A DNA stretch of 64,000 nucleotides from assembly GCA_012932295.1 (NCBI GenBank), contig JAAONU010000002.1:18265388-18329387 (forward strand). The letters are read 5' to 3'. The DNA is from Cyclina sinensis. Lineage: Eukaryota; Mollusca; Bivalvia; Venerida; Veneridae. The notes below the pieces were generated by a model. It did no database searches and was not told where the DNA came from. It was given only the letters and a program-made list of their open reading frames with translations. Positions 32,563-43,800 of the stretch are shown here, in pieces; the stretch's first letter is position 1, and the number at the start of each line of letters is the position of its first letter. Position numbers and translations under genes: made by a program.

Positions 32563-34657
32563 ATCAAGAATAGTCAAGATGTTCCAGTTTTTTCATCAAA
32601 TATATGACTATTTTCAAATAAAATCTGCCATCATTTCAATGGGAGGAAATTTGCAGCATCTATATATTTATGAAACAAAAACTGTTATAAAATGACAAAA
32701 TCGAGTGTCTTAGGTTTTAGCAAAAAGCATATCTTAAAATGGTATAAAACAACTGTTTCTAAATAGTAATCTCACTTGAATTTTTTTGTCAATAAATTCA
32801 AAAGTTAAACAAAAAAAATGTACACAATAAAACAAATACGTAATAACAAATAAAGCTCTATGAACACATAGCAGTATGTTTTTCCTTAGTAAAAGCATAC
32901 AAGAATTTTCCAAATATTGCATTTCTACAAGATATGTTACAGTACATGATGCTACTTGTCAGGTAAAGGTGACACATCACTGGAAAATGACAGTTTTGCA
33001 AACGTACTAGTAAGAAAGTTTAACATACATTTAGCATGTTTCTAGCTATTTAAAGAAAAAATGAATTTTCAAGTCAGTGAAATTAAGTGTGTAAAATGAA
33101 GCTTTTGCAGATTTCTAGAATGAACAAAATACATGATTCCAGTTGTAAAACAAATATTCATATCTATTATCCTTCCCTGTGTCATTATTTTATAAAATAA
33201 GTTTCATCAGTCCAATGGTATAAAGTAAGCCTTTCTGTGTATATAAGAAGCAGAAAAGGAATAGTCATAAAACTACTTTTGGTGATCTTTTATCATGTGA
33301 AGAACATTTAGTTTCCTTGTTTATACTGTTCATGTTTATATTTCTACATGTCAACTCTACAGCAAGTTATAACAAAGGCAACACAAACAAATGATCAAGT
33401 TAGATTAATGTATGGACTGTTGCCATGGCAAGTAAAAGTCACAACACATTCTTGTCTGCTTTGAGATCTTTATGTTGACAACTTACAACAGTCACTGTCT
33501 TCATGATATTCATAAAAAATATATTAGAATTTCAAGCTGAACTCTTCCATAATTTTGTAAATCTTGCAATGCAATAGGAAATAAGCTAATGTTGTCATAA
33601 TGTAATATTGTTTTCTCCGGTGTATCTTGCCATAATAAACTTATAACAAATCATCAAAATGTATTCATAGTGTTTTCATTAAGCTCTCCTGTGTGTATAT
33701 TGCAAGATGTATTATGCTACTAATGGCTACTAATACCTAAGTAGTGCTTCATAACTGAAACAATGCTTTCTGGATCAAATTGGCAAAGCTAGGATATTTT
33801 TCATAAAATGATGCTACAAAATGTTCAAATTTTGCCATGGCAACTTTTCATGGCAAATGTTTTGCTCATTTATATTATAAGCTTTATATTTATATAGTAA
33901 TTTTTACAAGTTGTTTTTATATAATATGAACCATGGCACAAGATATTCAGCATTAAAGATATTCATATAAAATTGATCAAAATCTAAAAGGATATTTAAT
34001 ACTATTTTCTACAAAAATACAAATTTAAGAAAAAAAAGACAACAAAAAAGTATTAATAAATACAAATACTGATATATATATTTGAGATTTGTGACATGAG
34101 ACTTTGCACTGTTTGTATCTGGGCTAATTGCCTGAAAACAGCATGAAAGAGGGTTTTAGTTTACTTTGAAATATCGGGTATGAAGTAAATGAGGAGGTGA
34201 ACAACTTACAATCACTGAAATACTTTAACATAAATTAAAGGGAGGTAGACAAGGAACTGTCATTAAATACTCTCTAATTTATAGACTTTTGCCTGTTTCT
34301 GGTCTATAATATGTTACCTTTGGGTTTACATGCACTAAATTTTATAACTACAAGCATCATACATTTAATTTACTGCCAGTACCAACCTATTTTATCCGGT
34401 ATAAAACTTTGACTATTAAAATGTGAAAAGTGGTTTTAGTTTTAGCTTCAAAGTAATTCTTACTTTCTTTTTAACTTGAAGGTGTTTTGCCCTTCCTTTC
34501 AACTGTAAATATTCCATAGTGTATCGCTAGTAACTTGAATACAGTCACTTTAAATAAAAGTTCCTTCTATTCAATCAATCTTATCTGTTTGTTATCTTCT
34601 ATAATAGTTATCCTTAGCTTTAAATCTGAAATAAAACGTTCAAGAATGGTAACTTAC

Positions 34658-34810
34658 AGCAAGTAGCATTTGAAGAATCAAACCTTACTTTGCCAACAAT
34701 AATTGTACTTGGTGCAACCAGACCCATGATAATATAACATACACCAGGACCAGATAGAATAAAAACATAGAATGTAACAATGAAGTTTAGTGAGGTAACA
34801 GATGTAATAT
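34658..34810 (-). CDS. Possible orphan exon, 51 codons, phase 1-1
   Basis: A good acceptor (ttttttgttag|AT) and donor (T|gtaagt) frame an open segment reading ITSVTSLNFIVTFYVFILSG, then VRFDSSNATC. I do not recognise the family. The length of 153 nt and phase 1-1 resemble extracellular-domain exons. It lies 3' of the NCAM-like stop, so it would need to be an alternative exon or a separate gene. It could be chance. Confidence 0.25.
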
Positions 34811-35639
34811 CTAACAAAAAAAAGTATCAACAAATATACAAATTGTACTCTTTGTTCTCAGTCCAAAATAGAAGCCGAATTGATCTTCCTATTGACACTA
34901 TCCAAGAAATAGTTTTCTCATAAAATAAGTCTATGGAAAAAATAGTAGGAAATTTCTATCTAAGTGTTTAATGTGTTACACATATAAATAAATACAATGT
35001 ACATGTATAATAAAATGCAATAAAAAAATCTGTTTGCTGTAACAACCTGAAATACAAAACACACACTCTACAGTATGAGCTCTTACAACAGAGGTCTTCA
35101 GATAAATATCATTTCTGAACTCTAAGCAATAACAGACACCTATATTGTAGAATGCCTAAAGCATAAGGTGAATGACACAGACATTTAAAGTCTGACAAAA
35201 CAGCCACACTTAGCTACCTCACACACAACAAAACTTCCCCAGCCTCTTAAAACCTTAAAAGGTTTAATCTAGTTTAATATCCTAATCCTTGGGAAAGTAT
35301 GTTTTTTTTAATGTTTACTGTGAAAACCCTACAACAGAAAGTTGTTTCCCAACTCATTTCACTGACTTATAAGAATCTTTAATGATCATGAAATGTATGC
35401 TCTTTTTAATTTTATGAAAACCATACAAAACACCTGTCATAAATTCTAGTTTCCAAAGTATCTTCAAGAAAAAAGAAACTACCGGTATGATAATTCTGTA
35501 GTGTACTGACATTGAGAGTGTTGTATAATAAATTTTGAAAAAGCACACAATATGTCCTTTAGATAGAAAAGGAAATTCTCTATCCCTGCTCATCCTCTTT
35601 ACTGAATTTCTGTATAGCTGAGTTCCTTCAGGCAAGAGT

Positions 35640-35703
35640 GCCACTGTCTGGAAAGTAAAGTGCTCTGAAGGTATAAGAATCTTTATATGTCCTACTGCTA
35701 AAA
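35640..35703 (-). other. Weak exon-like open segment
   Basis: After gttgttttag| the frame reads VGHIKILIPSEHFTFQTVA, then LPEGTQLYRN. The only near donors give phase 0, which does not fit the candidate exon at 34.7 kb. No family recognised. Confidence 0.15.
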
Positions 35704-36040
35704 CAACAACATTACAGGACTAGTGACTACAAATTTCCGGACTTGGTCCCTTTAATTGTATTTTAAATACAACTTTACAACATTAGTAAAAATGATTAAA
35801 CATTTTACATCTTGCCACAACACTACACAGAGACACTACTTGAATTTGGCATACAAAAGCTCACACACAGAAAGGGTGAAAATGCATGTAATCTTATACT
35901 AAAAAGATCCAACAAATATATTTAGACAGAGCATGATATCAAAGCCATTAAACATGATCATCAAATGCAGTAGTAATTTCACAAAATATTTATCTTGAAT
36001 TGCCATCTTTTCATGTGAATAAAAACTAGGAACAATTAAC

Positions 36041-36651
36041 AAAAATAGCAGTAGATATCATCATGTAGTTAGAATAGCAGTAGATGTCATCATGTAGTTA
36101 GAATAGTGCTAGATGTCATCATGTAGTTAGAATAGCAGTAGATGTCATCATGTAGTTAGAATAGCAGTAGATGTCATCATGTAGTTAGAATAGCAGTAGA
36201 TGTCATCATGTAGTTAGAATAGCAGTAGATGTCATCATGTAGTTAGAATAGCAGTAGATGTCATCATGTAGTTAGAATAGTGGTAGATGTCATCATGTAG
36301 TTAGAATAGCGGTAGATGTCATCATGTAGTTAGAATAGCGGTAGATGTCATCATGTAGTTAGAATAGCGGTAGATGTCATCATGTAGTTAGAATAGTGGT
36401 AGATGTCATCATGTAGTTAGAATAGCGGTAGATGTCATCATGTAGTTAGAATAGTGGTAGATGTCATCATGTAGTTAGAATAGCGGTAGATGTCATCATG
36501 TAGTTAGAATAGCGGTAGATGTCATCATGTAGTTAGAATAGCAGTAGATGTCATCATGTAGTTAGAATAGCAGTAGATGTCATCATGTAGTTAGAATAGC
36601 AGTAGATGTCATCATGTAGTTAGAATAGCAGTAGATGTCATCATGTAGTTA
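36041..36651. repeat. 29-bp minisatellite, about 21 copies
   Basis: The unit is gtagttagaatagcagtaga then tgtcatcat. Copies are nearly perfect and differ almost only at one dinucleotide (gcag, gcgg, tggt, tgct). Ends are blocks of gcag copies and the middle is mixed gcgg/tggt. It lies within the probable 3' UTR. Confidence 0.95.
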
Positions 36652-37759
36652 AGAATGTCAATGAAATTTGCACAAGTGAGAAATTGAAGACAAGCATGTC
36701 CATCCAGCTAACCAGAGATATTTGTGAGAAAGAATAACAGTTAGATCCTATTTCAACTGCACACCATATACATAACTAACGTATGACTTTAAATTTAGTT
36801 TCAACATCTGGAAAAAGAGAAAACTAGTTTTAAGCACGCAACTCACTAGAAACTGTTACTATTGCCAAAAGTTGCATGTCATTATTTTTTTTAACTTTTT
36901 TGAAGAGCTTTACAATGTAATTAGTTCAAATCTACTCTGTTAGTTGAAGTGGCAAGTGTCTGGCTATCAACATATTTAGTGTTACAATAGCAGTGTTGTT
37001 TTCAAAGTTTGCACACAAAAAACTGAAAATAATCATCATTCCTGGTACAGAAACTAAACTGTCTTTTTTGTCAACTCTTCAGACAGATTCACATTAAATC
37101 TGACAACTTGTTATCATGTTATCACATAAGGCTGATAGTTGTCAGGAAAGACAGTTTTATGAGTGGCAGGCCTGTAAGAAACATCCTTATAAGAAGCTAC
37201 ATGTACATTGAAACAAGTCAATTCAAACAAATAGACAGGTGTGTGCAAATCTCAGCATAACACCAGCCATAATATAACATAGATGAAATTATTACAAAAT
37301 TTCAGTAGGAAATGAGAAGCAAACAGGGAAGAAAACAAGTCATCTCAATATTTCAGAATAGTACTCATTCATGTGATTCTCAAGTTTAAAGACACAAAAT
37401 CAAAATGTACTATATAAACTGTGTCTGATGTGGAAAATACCTTTAGATTTAGATAAAGATTAGCAAAAACACTCAAATTATATACTTAAAAGTAACAGAG
37501 TACAGGAAAGTTAAAAAGCTGAAAGCTCACACAAATCACTGCAAATATAGATACTTTAGAAACAGAAATCAGTCACAGGTTATACAGAATTATAACCTCA
37601 GAATTTCACAATGTAATTAAAAAAGGAAGGTTGATTATATATCACATGTTAATTGAGACAAATATCAATAAGTCTTTTTTGAAAAAAGGGTTCACCAATG
37701 AGGTTACAAATATTGAGACAGTTCACATGATATTCAGTGATGAGGGCTGATCAAGATGT

Positions 37760-37834
37760 TTACTCCTGTGGCTTATCCGATGCTGGTTGTTGATCTGTTG
37801 CTGGGGTTTCTTCTTTTGCTGTTTCTGTAGGTGC
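37760..37834 (-). CDS. NCAM: NCAM-like last coding exon
   Basis: Acceptor catgtag|GC, phase 0, reading APTETAKEETPATDQQPASD, then KPQE and stop TAA (37760-37762). It is rich in P, T, E and A like the end of vertebrate NCAM tails, although sequence identity cannot be judged by eye. Confidence 0.75.
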   Translation of the reverse strand, partial: APTETAKEETPATDQQPASDKPQE

Positions 37835-40800
37835 CTACATGAACACAAACAATTCAGAGATGATCAGAACATAAAATGGGTTAAAGTTTCTTAGATTCAT
37901 CAAAACTACTGTTTAAGATGCTTAATGTTACTTTTTATACTACTGAAATTTGATTATCTCCACAAGATAAGAAAATTTGACAAACAGGAATCATCTGCTA
38001 AGGCTGAGGAAATTTAAAAATTATGCCCTGGATAAGATGATTCAACTGACAATAGTTACCAGCCCACTTATAAGGAGGTTAATTAAACAAGATTAACCTG
38101 CTTATATTAAGGTGATCCAACAAACAGTTATTATCTGCCAAGCTTAAGGAAATTTGCTATAAAGAAATGCTTATTAAGTATCTGAAAATTCCACAAAAAG
38201 AATAAAATTCCACAAACAAGAACAACCATGTCAAAAATTACCTGCTAAATTTTAGAATATTCCACAAACAAAAATAACCTGCTCAATTTTAGGAGACTCC
38301 ACATCCAAGAATAACCTGCTAGGTTCTAGAATATTCCACAAACAAAAATAACCTGCTCAATTTTAGGAGACTCCACATCCAAGAATAACCTGCTAGGTTC
38401 TAGAATATTCCACAACAAAAATAACCTGCTCATTTTTAGGAGACCTTCAAATATGTTGTATTTTCATTTTTAACTCAAATAAAATAAGTCAAAAAAACTC
38501 ATAAAGTCATAACTTTGATAAAATTGGAGTTGTCGTGCCCAATTTTGAAAGGAACCTGTAGTATAATGAGAAAGCTGTGCAATCATTTTCCTTAAAATGT
38601 GTAGAAACTTCAATATACAGAAATTAAGCTGAAAAAGGGCCATAACTCTGATCAAATTGAGATGTTAAGCCCAATTTTGAAATGCACCAGTAGTTTTATA
38701 AGACACATATACATGCAAAATATAAATGTGATGTGATGTGACAAAATCAACAATCTGATCAATCTGATGTCATTGAGAAAACAAGGTCAAAGTTGACATC
38801 ATAAACTAATTAACGATTTCTGCATACACACAAAGTTTTCTGGCTTGTATGAATTAACATAAAATGCTGCCTTTAAAAAAGAGTGCCTTCAAAACACAGA
38901 TATGGATCACACAACAACCTAGCAACTATATCGCATGTTGCATGTTACTAGGTATGATGTCCAAGTCGTTTAGTACAATGTGAAAATGATTAATAGAAAT
39001 GTTATATTTGCATTGTTTATTTGCTATTAGTGTACCTTTCGAAAGTTAATATCAAAATAGTATTTTATCTGACAGTGAAAAAACCTGAAAATGTAAAATT
39101 TGACTACATTGTTGATAATCTCATGACACAGCCCAAATGTAATCAGTGTTTTTTCCTTTAAATGTGTGGACTCATGGAAAGGTGCAACTCTTAATGCCCC
39201 TCCTCCATTCTTCATATGGCAGCGGCATAATAAAAGTAGGTAACGACAAAAGCATAAAAATAGGGCCATTTCTAGATCTAACTGTAGGAAGACAGACTTC
39301 TTCAGTCAGATTGTGGTTACATCAAAACATCTCAGAGTAATAAACATCTAATGAAAATAGCAAAAGAAAATATGAAATAAAACATCTGAAAAAAAGTTTT
39401 AAAAAGTATTTAATTGTAAGTCTGAAAGAAGTTGCGTTCACAATGATAAGGCATACTGTGCAGAGATCGACCCTTAGCCCAGTCATCTATGCCCTTCACA
39501 CTTTGACCTAGCAGGACCAAATAAAGTAAGGGTCATCTACTCATTATGCCTAACCATCCTGTAAAGTTTGAAAGTCCTGGACACAGTTAATCTTGAGTTA
39601 TTGATTGGAAACCATATTCAAACTGTAGGTCTCTGTAAGCGTGACCTTTGTCCTTATTACCCAAAAACTAATGGGGTCATCTACACAAGATGCCCAACCT
39701 ACCTATCAAGTATCAAAGTCTCTGTGTCTGTGTGTTCTCAAGTTACTGATTGGTAACCACTTGGTCTACCAACAGACTGATGAACAGACAGACATGAGCA
39801 AAGCAATATATCCCCTCTTCTTCTAATGGGGCCTAAAAATGGCCCACTGAGCTTAAAGGAGATTCAACAAACAAGACAGACCTGCTCAGGTCAAACACAT
39901 AGCAATCACTTCTGCTCTTTGGCAATATTCAGCAAACAAGATTTTTTCTTGCTGATATTTTATGAAGTTCAACAGACAAGAATAACCTTCTAAGATTATA
40001 GAGACACAACCTGCTCAGTTCAGGGATATTCAACAAGTAAGAATTTCTTGTTCAGTTAAAGGAGATTCCATTAACATGAAGTACCTATTACCTAAGAGAT
40101 TCAACAAATAGAACTACCTGCTCAGTTTTAGGAGATTCAATTTTTTCTTCAGTTTTAACAGCTTCCTTCTCTTCTGGTTCTAGTTCTGGTTTCTCCAGTT
40201 GTCTGTTGAAAGTAATTAAAACATTTCAAATAAGAATGAAAAAATACAGTGTGAATGGTAACAGTGCCTTCTATGGCTCTTTCAAAATGCCATGATTATA
40301 AGAAATTAGATTAATGTGCAGCTATTTTACATTTGTGAGAAGTATATGCAGCTGTTTGCTATTTTCAAGTTAATAATAACTTTCTCATAACACTAGTCCG
40401 ATTGATATTCAGACTTGAACCCTGCCTGACTTGAATCCCTGTTCGACTTGAACCCCTGCCTAACTTGAACCCTGTCTGACATGAACCCTGCCTGACTTGA
40501 ACCCCTGCCTGACTTGAACCCTGCTTGACTTGAACCCCTGCCTGACTTGAACCCCTGCCTAACTTGAACCTTGCCTGACTTGAACCCCTGCCTAACTTGA
40601 ACCCCTGCATAACTTGAACCCCTGCATAACTTGAACCCCTGCCTAACTTGAACCCTGCCTAACTTGAACCCCTGCCTAACTTGAACCCCTGCCTAACTTG
40701 AAGCCCTGCCTAACTTGAACCCCTGCCTAACTTGAAGCCCTGCCTAACTTGAACCCTGCCTAACTTGAACCCCTGCCTAACTTGAACCCTGCCTGACTTG

Positions 40801-43800
40801 AACCCCTGCCTGACTTGAACCCTGCTTGACTTGAACCCCTGCCTGACTTGAAGCCCTGCCTAACTTGAACCTTGCCTGACTTGAACCCCTGCCTGACTTG
40901 AACCCCTGCCTGACTTGAAGCCCTGCCTAACTTGAACCTTGCATGACTTGAACCCCTGCCTAACTTGAACCCTGCCTAACTTGAACCCTGCATAACTTGA
41001 ACCCTGCATAACTTGAATCCCTGTCTGACTTGAATCCCTGCCTACCTTGAACCCCTGCCTAACTTGAACCCTGCCTAACTTGAACCCCTGCATAACTTGA
41101 ACCCTGCCTAACTTGAACCCCTGCCTAACTTGAACCCTGCCTAACTTTAATCCCTGTCTGACTTGAACCCCTGTCTGACTTGAACTTCTGCCTAACTTGA
41201 ACCCCTGCCTAACTTGAATCCCTGTCTGACTTGAATCCCTGTCTGACTTGAACCCCTGCCTAACTTGAACCCCTGCCTGACTTGAACCCCTGCTTGGCTT
41301 CAATCATCTGAAGTTAAAAGTGGTCTATGATTTTTTAACCTAATCCATTCTCTGTGGGAAAACAAAGGGCCATGATGACATACATGTGATAGCTTCGGTA
41401 ACTCAAAACTGGATTTTCAGCTGGATTTATAGCTTGAAAACTGGAATTTTTTATCGACTCGTTTTCGCAAAAAGAAAGACAAGAAGAACAGCAAAGACAA
41501 ATAAAGAAGCGTTTATTGTTCTTATAAAATTTAATGCAGAGAGGTTGCACCACTTGCAAAAAACATAATCTGTTCCTTTAGCACACTTTTCTATCCATTT
41601 ATATTCAGATTCCCACTGATGATTGAATTTTGCTTTTGTCTTTTGAATTTTAAATTTTGGACCCGAGTCCTTACACAGGGCTTTCACTAGGACCAAAACT
41701 TTGGGAGAAGTGACTTTTCCCTAAGGCAAGATTTGGGAGAAGTCTGAACTTGAGACGACTCTTGGGAGAAGGGAGTACTGGCAATGCCAGTAAATATGTG
41801 GAGTGATTTTTATTCAACTTAAAAACTAATGTATCTGTGGCATCAAAATCCAGTAACTTTTTTTGTGAAAAGTATTGGATGTGTTTCCAGTTTCACCAGA
41901 ATTTTTTTCAACAAAATTACAAACAATTTTAAAATGTAAATTATGTTGATTCATTATAATTGTTGCTATCATACAGAAATATTCAAGTCTTAGAGAAAAA
42001 GAAACTTTTTCAATGAAAAACTGGTACTTATAATCAAATCATGACCACTTATCTTAATCAATCAATTGAATGTTGTAAGTTTGAGCTATGGACCTGTGTC
42101 TCCCACTTGACAAACCATCTCATTAAGGTGAACAAATATACTAAGGTATTTTAATTTCCTTCTTTGCGCGGAGAAGTTATGGTCTGGACAATGTCTATAA
42201 TCAACTTTTTTTTCCTTTAACCAGTGAATGTGACCTTGACCTTTGAGCAATGGACCTGGGTCTTTCACATCAGGCACCATCTCATCTATGTGAACAAATA
42301 TGCCAAGGCGTTTATTTTCTTTTATCCGTCCATGCATGCAGAAGATATGGCCATACACCAAGGTTTTTTAAATCCATCCATGTATGGAAAAGTTGTTGTC
42401 TGGACAAGAAACAAGACGGATGGACAGACAACCATCAAGGTGAATCCAATATAGCCTCAACATACTGTGTGTTGGGCTATAATAAGTATACAAGAAAATA
42501 AAATGTTTTCTGTGTGTATACTTTAGTTATCATAGTTCACCAACTTACCCTTCATCCACTGTGTCCACTTTTTGTTCTTCTGATAACAAAGGTTCTTTCT
42601 TCTCACTATAAAAATGTTTCACCATATGAACAATATCTTATACATCTTGTATATTGTATATTATGTGAGAAGTACTTAATAAAAAAAAAATCTAAGAAGA
42701 TAATTTATATTGCTCTGGTTTACTTTTTTATGAATAAGGAAATTAAGATATATATTGTTTTCAACAAATTTTTACCCTAAAGGACAGAGCTATTATTGAC
42801 TTAATTATCTTTACAATTATTTGTCCTATGCTGAACTTAAAGCATACAATATATCTACACACTTACTCTTGAGTGTCTGCCAACTCTCCTTCCTCTGCCG
42901 CCTTCACTTCTTCTGTTAACTCATCTTTCTTTGCCCTGAAACAAGGGATGTAATCAGTAATTTTCCAAGTTGCTTCCCTTGTATTTAGTTCATCTTTTCT
43001 TAAAAACCATTTATAAATATGGTAATAGCAGGCAATCAAGACGCTCACAAAATGTTGCTCTGATGTGTTATTTTATAGTGTAGTATTACTACTAGCATCT
43101 CTACAATGCTTAGAAGCTATGAAACAGATATGTGTCAATTATTTGTGTGTAACAAGTGGGGTAATGTGTCCTTGCATTTTACATTGAAGCAAATTTCACT
43201 ACATTTAACATCACATATAAATTTTTGTTGCTACCTATACTGACATGAATCTTGTTGTTGTTGTCATAACTTGAGTGACTTTACAAATCTAGACCTGAAC
43301 AGCCCCTAACAGTTCACAAATTGTCAAACAGTGCATTTCTTTTCTGTCAGTGATGAGTGACCTTGCATGTCTAATTTTTTTTTTGTTACTAAGCTTCAGC
43401 AAATAAACTTAAATATGTAACTTGCCAAAGTGGTTTAACCTTTCTTATACATACAAGAAATGCAGATTACCAAAGAAAAATGTAGCCACAGTTATTAACC
43501 TGAGCAAGACCATGTCTTGTGTGGATTTGACAGTAAGTGTGTAAAAATTTATATCACTGGTGCTTGTAGAAACTGAGAAATATCCAATCTACTGAAAAGG
43601 GTAGTATATAAAAGGGGGATTACTCAGGGAAAAAAGTGGCCAAAATTAAGTGTCTTTCCTGGATCATGGACTGTGCATTGTTAAGTAAGTGTCAGTGTTA
43701 CAGACAGAGACTGAGAAATAGCCAACTTGCTGAAAAAAAAGATAACCTTTTCTCTAATTAAGGAAATTGGTGATTATCCAAAAAAGCTCAAGAACTGCTA

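Larger units (their letters stand above)
30605..37759 (-). other. Probable long 3' UTR of the NCAM-like transmembrane transcript
   Basis: This is low-complexity AT-rich sequence downstream of the stop at 37760, with few dispersed repeats. A consensus AATAAA on the minus strand lies at 30625-30630, just before dispersed repeats resume. The 7-kb length and the end point are inference. Two minisatellites and a possible exon lie inside it. Confidence 0.35.

Noticed and set aside
35354..35644. 96-codon minus frame starting MALLPEGTQLYRN
   Set aside because: The start is looked at only as part of a weak exon-like segment. The rest reads as intronic low-complexity sequence, and phases do not connect to other exons.
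36041..36651. Regular 29-bp repeats as a CRISPR array
   Set aside because: Units are contiguous with no unique spacers, and the sequence is from an intron-bearing animal genome.
40365..41303. 81- and 147-codon minus frames rich in Q, G and R
   Set aside because: Products of the 17-bp array within an NCAM-like intron.
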